Source of the DNA: Candidatus Sabulitectum sp.
GTDB lineage: Bacteria > Fermentibacterota > Fermentibacteria > Fermentibacterales > JCC-6
NCBI GenBank assembly: GCA_029940175.1
Contig: JAOZRM010000029.1
Span: 1 to 19,809, forward strand
Length of the DNA stretch: 19,809 nucleotides
Reading direction: 5' to 3'
The notes under the pieces are model-generated. The model did no database searches. It saw nothing but the letters and a program-made list of their open reading frames with translations, and was not told where the DNA came from. Below, piece after piece: positions 16,141 to 19,809 of this stretch; positions within the stretch are counted from its first letter, which is position 1, and each line of letters starts with the position of its first letter. Both the position numbers and the translations under genes were made by a program.

Positions 16141-16996
16141 TAGTAACCTGCTCCCGAAGACCACCCAGAATATCCTTCATCTCGATGACCTGATGTACAG
16201 CTTCAGAATTGTCTACTTTTGAACCCATTGTATTCAGCTCTCTGTGCATCTCCTGCAGAATAAAGCCCAGCTTCCTGCCGCAGCCATTATCTTCCAGAAC
16301 GGCAAGGCCGGACTGAACATGTGCTGCAAGCCTCTGGTACTCCTCTGATATGTCTATTCTGTCAGACAGCAGAGCCATTTCCTGTGCAAGTCTGTTCTCA
16401 TCCACAACAGCATCTCCCAGCAGTTCAGAAATTCTTTTCTTCCGCTCTGAAAAAATATGAGTAACCCTCTCTCCGTGTGCATCGGCAACCGGTACGGATA
16501 GCTCTCCAATCCGTTTCAGATTCTCAGCAAACATCAGAGCAAGACCATTGCCCTCTTCACGCCTTGAGAGCAGCAGCCCCTGAAATGCCTCCTCTACAGC
16601 AGACTGCAGGTTTTCATCGAAACCTGTTCCGGCAGAAGGATCTGGTATTCGCATGATACCTGACAGTGTAACAAGTCTGAATGCATCAGGGCTAGAGGTA
16701 AGGAAAAATTCCTTCGCCAGTTTGTCAGCCCCTTCAAGATAAGCTCTGGCCAGAGTGATATCAGGTTCGGGTAAAGCTCCGCCGGAATCTGAGTCTACGG
16801 AAACATTAACATCTATTCTACCCCTTGAAAAAAGCTCTTTTCCGCGCTTGTAAAGCGCCTCCTCCAGATGGGCGGCCTCTCGAGGCATCCTGAAGAACAA
16901 TCCAAGCCCCTTGTTGTTTACCGACTTAACAAGGACAGTAATTCTGTATTTATCAATAACTTGCGACCCATTTCCAAACCCGGTCATCGATTCCAT
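16130..16996 (-). CDS. yicC: YicC/YloC-family endoribonuclease-like protein
   Basis: 288 residues from the ATG at 16996, which gives the standard MESMTGFG start and has GAGGGG upstream. A GTG at 17032 would add 12 unconserved residues and would coincide with the predicted transcription start. The N-terminal domain has VKSVNNKGLGLFFRMP and a SRGRID segment. The C-terminal DUF1732 domain ends with LQEMHRELNTMGSKVDN and LREQVTNVQ, both diagnostic. Members have been reported as endoribonucleases acting on mRNA or small RNA. It is the first gene of the long minus-strand operon and precedes guanylate kinase, the same arrangement as in many bacteria. Confidence 0.95.
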   Translation of the reverse strand: MESMTGFGNGSQVIDKYRITVLVKSVNNKGLGLFFRMPREAAHLEEALYKRGKELFSRGRIDVNVSVDSDSGGALPEPDITLARAYLEGADKLAKEFFLTSSPDAFRLVTLSGIMRIPDPSAGTGFDENLQSAVEEAFQGLLLSRREEGNGLALMFAENLKRIGELSVPVADAHGERVTHIFSERKKRISELLGDAVVDENRLAQEMALLSDRIDISEEYQRLAAHVQSGLAVLEDNGCGRKLGFILQEMHRELNTMGSKVDNSEAVHQVIEMKDILGGLREQVTNVQ

Positions 16997-17039
16997 AAAA
17001 AAATATTCCCCTCGGTGAGATTGGTTCTGCACATATCTT

Positions 17040-17068
17040 ATTATCTATAGAGCCGAGTCGATTGTCCA
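17040..17068 (-). promoter_or_regulatory. Sigma-70-type promoter of the minus-strand operon
   Basis: Read on the minus strand: -35 TGGACA (17063-17068), a 17-base spacer and -10 GATAAT (17040-17045). Five of six bases match consensus at each box. Transcription would start near 17033, giving a leader of about 37 bases before yicC at 16996. It is the only good promoter I see for the string of genes to its left. Confidence 0.62.
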
Positions 17069-17078
17069 CTGAAACCGG

Positions 17079-17098
17079 GTAACAGATTGTAACAGCTT
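17079..17098. promoter_or_regulatory. 10-base tandem direct repeat between divergent promoters (putative operator)
   Basis: GTAACAGATT (17079-17088) is followed at once by GTAACAGCTT (17089-17098), 9 of 10 bases identical with a period of about one helical turn. It fills the space between the minus-strand -35 box (17063-17068) and the plus-strand -35 box (17097-17102), overlapping the latter by two bases. Tandem repeats with a 10-11 base period here are typical of activator or response-regulator sites. The regulator is unknown. Confidence 0.45.
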
Positions 17099-17126
17099 GA
17101 CTATGCACATCTAAAAATGTGATACT
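17097..17126 (+). promoter_or_regulatory. Extended -10 promoter of the small gene-rqcH operon
   Basis: -35 TTGACT (17097-17102), an 18-base spacer, and -10 GATACT (17121-17126) with an upstream TG (17118-17119) making an extended -10. The transcript would begin near 17133, right at the AAGGGG ribosome-binding site (17133-17138), leaving a leader of only about a dozen bases. Confidence 0.5.
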
Positions 17127-17144
17127 CTCGTTAAGGGGATGAAT

Positions 17145-17312
17145 ATGACAGAAAAACAACCGGAAAAAAACAGACCTGTAGAATTTGAAGAGAAACGCCG
17201 TGAACAAATGAAAATACTGTCTCTATTTGGAACAGTTGAGTTCGACCCAGATTACGATTATAAGAAACAACGGCAGCTGGATAAAACGATTCTCACTCAA
17301 GAAGAAAAATAA
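17145..17312 (+). CDS. 55-residue protein with a VapB-antitoxin-like tail
   Basis: A short charged protein started at an ATG six bases after AAGGGG. An in-frame ATG at 17139 is too close to that site. Residues 1-22 are Glu/Lys/Arg-rich. Residues 23-43 read ILSLFGTVEFDPDYDYKKQR, which resembles the C-terminal toxin-binding tail of VapB-type antitoxins (LFGT-x-DFDPDYDYK-x-R). The usual N-terminal ribbon-helix-helix DNA-binding part is missing, and no VapC (PIN toxin) gene lies beside it. Its stop overlaps the next start by one base (TAATG), so it is translationally coupled to rqcH. It could be an orphan or solo antitoxin, or a small partner of the ribosome rescue factor. The gene is well supported as a coding unit; the family call is tentative. 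Confidence 0.7.
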   Translation: MTEKQPEKNRPVEFEEKRREQMKILSLFGTVEFDPDYDYKKQRQLDKTILTQEEK

Positions 17313-18865
17313 TGGAAGGCATATACTACAGCGCCCTGCGACCTCTCATAGAGCGGAAAATAAAGAACCGTACATGCGGATCAGTTGGAATGACATCGTC
17401 ATCGACTCTCTCCCTGGGGTTCGGCATCGGATGGCTGCACCTTCATGCGAAGCCTGACTCGCCGGGGCTCTGGTGGACTGACAAAGCATCCACAATACCA
17501 CCCGACTCTCCATCCTGGGAACACCACCTGAAGGGCGCCCCTGTGGAAAGGGTGATTCAGCAGGGTGTGGACAGGGTAATTGAGATACACTTCGCCAGCA
17601 GAAGCCCATATGACGCCGGCGGCATCAGGCTGATCTTTGAGGGTACCGGTAGAAATGCCAACATCGTACTTGTAAGACAGACAGACAACAGAATTCTTGC
17701 CTGTCTCAGAAAAGTTCTTTCCGGAGTTAACCGGTTCAGAGCAATATCCCCCGGAGTTATCTACAAATCTCCCCCGTCATCAGGGTTTCCACCGGAGGAA
17801 TGGGGTTCTGAAAAAGTACAGGAGCTCTTTCAGGCAAACGTCACACCAAGAGTTCTCTACCAGAACCTGGAAGGAGTCGGCCCGGCTTCAGCCAGATCTA
17901 TTATTGCCAATCGCGGCACTGTATCGGAAACTGTTAAAGAACTGGGTAAGCAACTTATAGATGAGAGTTTCACCCCATGGCAGACTCAGTTCGGCAGAGT
18001 TCCGGTATGCCTGGGAGACGGGCGAAAAATAGAGAATCCGCTTGCCCCACCGGAAAGATCAGAAACCGGCAGTAAAAAGGAAGAATACCGCCCCTCGAGA
18101 ACGCAACTGGGTACTATTCTTAAGAAAAGACTATCCGCAGAGAAGAAAAAAACAAGAAGTTCGCAGCGATCTCTTGACCGCCTTGCCAGCCCCGATGAGC
18201 TTCGAAACTGGGGTAACCTGATTCTCACCCACAAAAAAGACCTGAGAAAGGGAATGAAGGAAGTCACTCTTGAAGACTGGGAAGGCCTGGAGATTAGAAT
18301 AAAGTTGAAAGAAGCCTTGAATCCCATGGAAAACGCTAACAAGTACTTCAGAAAAGCTGGAAAAATCCACCTGGAGAAAAACCGGCTTGAAGAACGAATT
18401 CTTGCTCTGACAAAGCGTACAGCCAGTCTTGAAGGCATACAAGACCGACTTGATTCTATCAGTGATGAGGAAGTAACAAAGCATCTTACTGAACTTGGAA
18501 AACCGGAGAAGAAGGTAACAGGTGCCCCGCTTGAATACATCCTTGAAGGAGGATGGCGTTGCCTGGTTGGCAGGAATGCAAAGCAGAATGATAACCTCAC
18601 GTTCAAGATCGCAGGCAGGGAAGATATCTGGCTTCATGCCCGGGGCGTAGCCGGAGCCCATGTGATCCTCAAACGCGATGGCAGAGCAGACAACCCCAGC
18701 ACGGCTGTTATGGATCAGGCTGCCCATATCGCAGCAAAGCACAGCACCACAAACGGAGTGGTTCCTGTTGACTGGACCCTGGCAAAATATGTAAGACGGA
18801 TGAGGGGCGGAGGCCCGGGCCAGGTGGTCTATGTCAGAGAGAAAACCCTGTTTGCCGAAGCCTGA
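17312..18865 (+). CDS. rqcH: RqcH/NFACT-family ribosome quality control protein
   Basis: 517 residues. RqcH binds stalled 50S subunits that carry peptidyl-tRNA and adds C-terminal Ala tails that mark the chain for degradation. The NFACT-N domain (about 30-180) contains the key Asp-Arg pair at 87-88 (GVDRVIEIHF). A helix-hairpin-helix segment follows (GVGPASARSIIANRG, 188-202). Long charged coiled-coil helices span about 270-400 and include the family motif LNPMENANKYF (336-346). The C-terminal NFACT-R RNA-binding domain (about 408-510) has DIWLHARGVAGAHVI (438-452). The start is coupled to the 55-residue gene by TAATG. The N-terminus before about residue 30 is unlike the common MSFDG start, so the first residues are diverged. 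Confidence 0.92.
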   Translation: MEGIYYSALRPLIERKIKNRTCGSVGMTSSSTLSLGFGIGWLHLHAKPDSPGLWWTDKASTIPPDSPSWEHHLKGAPVERVIQQGVDRVIEIHFASRSPYDAGGIRLIFEGTGRNANIVLVRQTDNRILACLRKVLSGVNRFRAISPGVIYKSPPSSGFPPEEWGSEKVQELFQANVTPRVLYQNLEGVGPASARSIIANRGTVSETVKELGKQLIDESFTPWQTQFGRVPVCLGDGRKIENPLAPPERSETGSKKEEYRPSRTQLGTILKKRLSAEKKKTRSSQRSLDRLASPDELRNWGNLILTHKKDLRKGMKEVTLEDWEGLEIRIKLKEALNPMENANKYFRKAGKIHLEKNRLEERILALTKRTASLEGIQDRLDSISDEEVTKHLTELGKPEKKVTGAPLEYILEGGWRCLVGRNAKQNDNLTFKIAGREDIWLHARGVAGAHVILKRDGRADNPSTAVMDQAAHIAAKHSTTNGVVPVDWTLAKYVRRMRGGGPGQVVYVREKTLFAEA

Positions 18866-18957
18866 CTGCACAAAAAGCGAACAGAATCAAAATCGGAATA
18901 CTGATCACAGTAGACTCCGTTTACTCGTCTTCAAATATGGAAGAATAAGTTCCATGG

Positions 18958-18985
18958 TTGACAAGTGAATTATGAAATATCTAAA
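18958..18985 (+). promoter_or_regulatory. Possible promoter for the tRNA half gene
   Basis: A perfect -35 TTGACA (18958-18963) followed after 16 bases by TCTAAA (18980-18985), which matches four of six -10 bases. A start would fall near 18992, within the anticodon loop. The -10 box is weak, so this is tentative. It occupies the place where the 5' half of an intact tRNA gene would be. Confidence 0.3.
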
Positions 18986-19036
18986 TGGTGGCTGTTAACC
19001 ACTAGGTCGGAGGTTCAAGTCCTCCTCGAGCCGCCA
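18986..19036 (+). pseudogene. tRNA-Asn(GUU) 3' half (5' half missing)
   Basis: All elements from position 26 to the CCA end are in exact spacing. The anticodon stem GGTGG (18987-18991) and CCACT (18999-19003) enclose the loop CTGTTAA with anticodon GTT at 18994-18996. A 5-base variable loop AGGTC follows. The T arm is GGAGG-TTCAAGT-CCTCC (19009-19025). The acceptor 3' strand is TCGAGCC (19026-19032), the discriminator is G (as usual for Asn) and CCA is encoded (19034-19036). The partner acceptor strand GGCTCGA and any D arm are absent from the 120 bases upstream. It is therefore a truncated gene: an attachment-site remnant, a rearrangement scar, or a source of a tRNA-derived small RNA. Confidence 0.82.
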
Positions 19037-19037
19037 G

Positions 19038-19066
19038 AAAGCCCCTTGATTTTATCAGGGGCTTTT
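19038..19066 (+). terminator. Rho-independent terminator after the tRNA half gene
   Basis: AAAGCCCC (19038-19045) pairs with GGGGCTTT (19058-19065), plus one further T-A pair, and is followed by another T on the plus strand. It starts two bases after the encoded CCA, as expected for a tRNA transcription unit. Confidence 0.8.
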
Positions 19067-19137
19067 ACATGTGCTTATTACGACATCATGCGTTCTTTGT
19101 ACACATTTGACCGGTCCATATTGACACTATTCCGTCA

Positions 19138-19155
19138 TAGTAAATTACTTTACTA
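19138..19155. repeat. AT-rich perfect inverted repeat downstream of the right-edge gene
   Basis: TAGTAAA (19138-19144) and TTTACTA (19149-19155) pair around a 4-base loop. It is 8 bases beyond the stop of the minus-strand secreted-protein gene. It is too AT-rich for a strong terminator and no U-run follows in the minus direction, so its role is uncertain. Confidence 0.35.
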
Positions 19156-19162
19156 AAATACC

Positions 19163-19809
19163 CTAATTCAAGAGGGAAAAACGGTGGAAAACATTCGGAG
19201 CACAGACAACAGTGTAAACTCCTGCAGGGAGTTTTTCACCGGAGTAAGCTGTTCCATTCCAGAAGCCGGTTCCGTCAGAGATCTCAACTGAAGAAACTTG
19301 TCTCCCCAGAAGATCAAACACTTTGAGAGTAGTAGTTTCATTCGTGGAAAGAATAAACTGAACACCTCCACAGGATGGGTTTGGTGAAGCCGTCAGCAGC
19401 ACTACAGGAGGAGTCGTAGTGCCCTCACCCTCCACTCCAAGGTAATCGTGGTTAAACCAGCCAAAGGTAGGGTATCCACCAAGGACAGGTTCTGTCTCAC
19501 CTTGACTGTAAATGATGTACAGATTGCCGTCAGCATCAACAACACCATCAATACCCTTCACATCCTCTGGATCCTCGTCACTGTAGTCATAAGCTATATG
19601 CCAGTCAACAAGAACATTTCCGTCTTCATCCATGAGAAGATTGAAAACCTTTTTCCTGCGATACGCGTCTGTCCAGCAAAGATAAAACTCTTCAGTTCCT
19701 GGCAGATTCCTGAGAATAAAATAAACGCCAACAGCCATATCCGGAAGAGAGTCCGACACTATTACTTTTTGATTTATAAGTCTGAGGCCGGATGTTTTGT
19801 CTAATTTCC
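19163..19809 (-). CDS. C-terminal part of a secreted protein with a FlgD/type IX-style sorting domain (partial)
   Basis: The minus frame stays open from the right edge (first full codon at 19807) to the TAG at 19163, giving 214 residues with no start inside the window. The first part contains short Asp/Gly-rich repeats such as MDEDGNVLVDW and DADGNLYIIYS, a pattern of beta-propeller or YD-like blades in extracellular proteins. The last 80 residues begin ASPNPSCGG and run through LKVFDLLGRQV to LPAGVYTVV, then end with hydrophobic FSLLN. This is the layout of the C-terminal Ig-like sorting domain used in FCB-group bacteria for type IX secretion or surface anchoring. It is probably an exported cell-surface or extracellular protein. 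Its function cannot be told from this end. Confidence 0.85.
   Translation of the reverse strand, partial: KLDKTSGLRLINQKVIVSDSLPDMAVGVYFILRNLPGTEEFYLCWTDAYRRKKVFNLLMDEDGNVLVDWHIAYDYSDEDPEDVKGIDGVVDADGNLYIIYSQGETEPVLGGYPTFGWFNHDYLGVEGEGTTTPPVVLLTASPNPSCGGVQFILSTNETTTLKVFDLLGRQVSSVEISDGTGFWNGTAYSGEKLPAGVYTVVCAPNVFHRFSLLN

Larger units (their letters stand above)
18866..19162. other. Non-coding region holding a tRNA half gene and its terminator
   Basis: Between the rqcH stop and the stop of the right-edge gene I find no supported coding sequence. From 18866 to 18936 nothing stands out. A 6-base inverted repeat, ATGGAA...TTCCAT, lies at 18937-18955. It is followed by TTGACA at 18958-18963, the tRNA-Asn 3' half, a terminator, and an AT-rich inverted repeat at 19138-19155. 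Confidence 0.6.

Noticed and set aside
17986..18871. Minus-strand open frames of 206 and 246 residues opposite rqcH
   Set aside because: They are low-complexity, Ser/Phe/Arg-rich translations antisense to a gene with clear NFACT motifs. No start signals or family features support them.
1..18985. The window as an integrated mobile element bounded by the tRNA-Asn fragment
   Set aside because: A tRNA 3' fragment would place the element to its left, but that side is filled with housekeeping genes and shows no integrase, transposase or phage gene. Only an older or larger rearrangement remains possible.
18960..19036. An intact tRNA-Asn gene
   Set aside because: The bases at the expected 5' acceptor position (ACAAGTG from 18961) do not pair with TCGAGCC, and no D arm with GG in the loop exists. 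Only the 3' half is present.
19121..19150. A plus-strand promoter starting at the TTGACA at 19121
   Set aside because: No acceptable -10 box lies 16-18 bases downstream and the only gene there runs on the other strand.

Overview
This is a bacterial chromosomal window, gene-dense and of moderate GC. It probably comes from an uncultured lineage of the FCB type (for example Fermentibacteria/Aegiribacteria-like). That placement is inference. It rests on a C-terminal sorting domain of the FlgD/type IX secretion style at the right edge, on widespread ATGA/GTGA/TAATG gene overlaps, and on the mixed gene content. There is no 16S rRNA or other decisive marker, so it should be held loosely.

Region A (1-17045, all minus strand) is one nearly uninterrupted gene string, read from right to left. 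The order is yicC, a gmk-coaB fusion, family 4 uracil-DNA glycosylase, dnaB, radA, a PIN/TRAM protein, fused ispDF, a DedA protein, glgA, a Yip1-like membrane protein, a TolC-like outer-membrane protein, a membrane-fused spermidine-synthase-like protein and fabD. After a 94-base gap holding a long hairpin come yehS (DUF1456), a VF530-family gene, an RluA-type pseudouridine synthase and a nuclease-like gene cut by the left edge. The eleven genes from yicC to the TolC-like gene all overlap their neighbours by 1-17 bases. Only one clear promoter (17040-17068) is visible for the string. It joins two gene strings known from other bacteria: yicC-gmk-rpoZ-coaBC (here without rpoZ and without the CoaC half, and with gmk fused to CoaB) and radA-disA-yacL-ispD-ispF (here without disA and with ispD fused to ispF).

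Region B (17046-17144) is a divergent promoter region. It has a good promoter on each strand and, between the two -35 boxes, a 10-base direct repeat (9 of 10 identical) that looks like a regulator site.

Region C (17145-18865, plus strand) holds a 55-residue protein with a VapB-antitoxin-like tail, coupled by TAATG to an RqcH/NFACT ribosome-quality-control protein.

Region D (18866-19162) is non-coding. It contains the 3' half of a tRNA-Asn gene (anticodon arm, T arm, acceptor 3' strand, CCA) followed by a clean intrinsic terminator. No 5' half is present. Instead a perfect TTGACA box lies just upstream of the half gene.

Region E (19163 to the right edge, minus strand) is the C-terminus of a secreted protein with a sorting domain, cut by the window edge.

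The window is mostly housekeeping: replication and repair, nucleotide, CoA, isoprenoid and fatty-acid precursor synthesis, glycogen and envelope. I see no transposase, integrase, phage gene or CRISPR array. The most unusual items are the gmk-coaB fusion, the tRNA-Asn half gene, and the small VapB-like protein coupled to rqcH.
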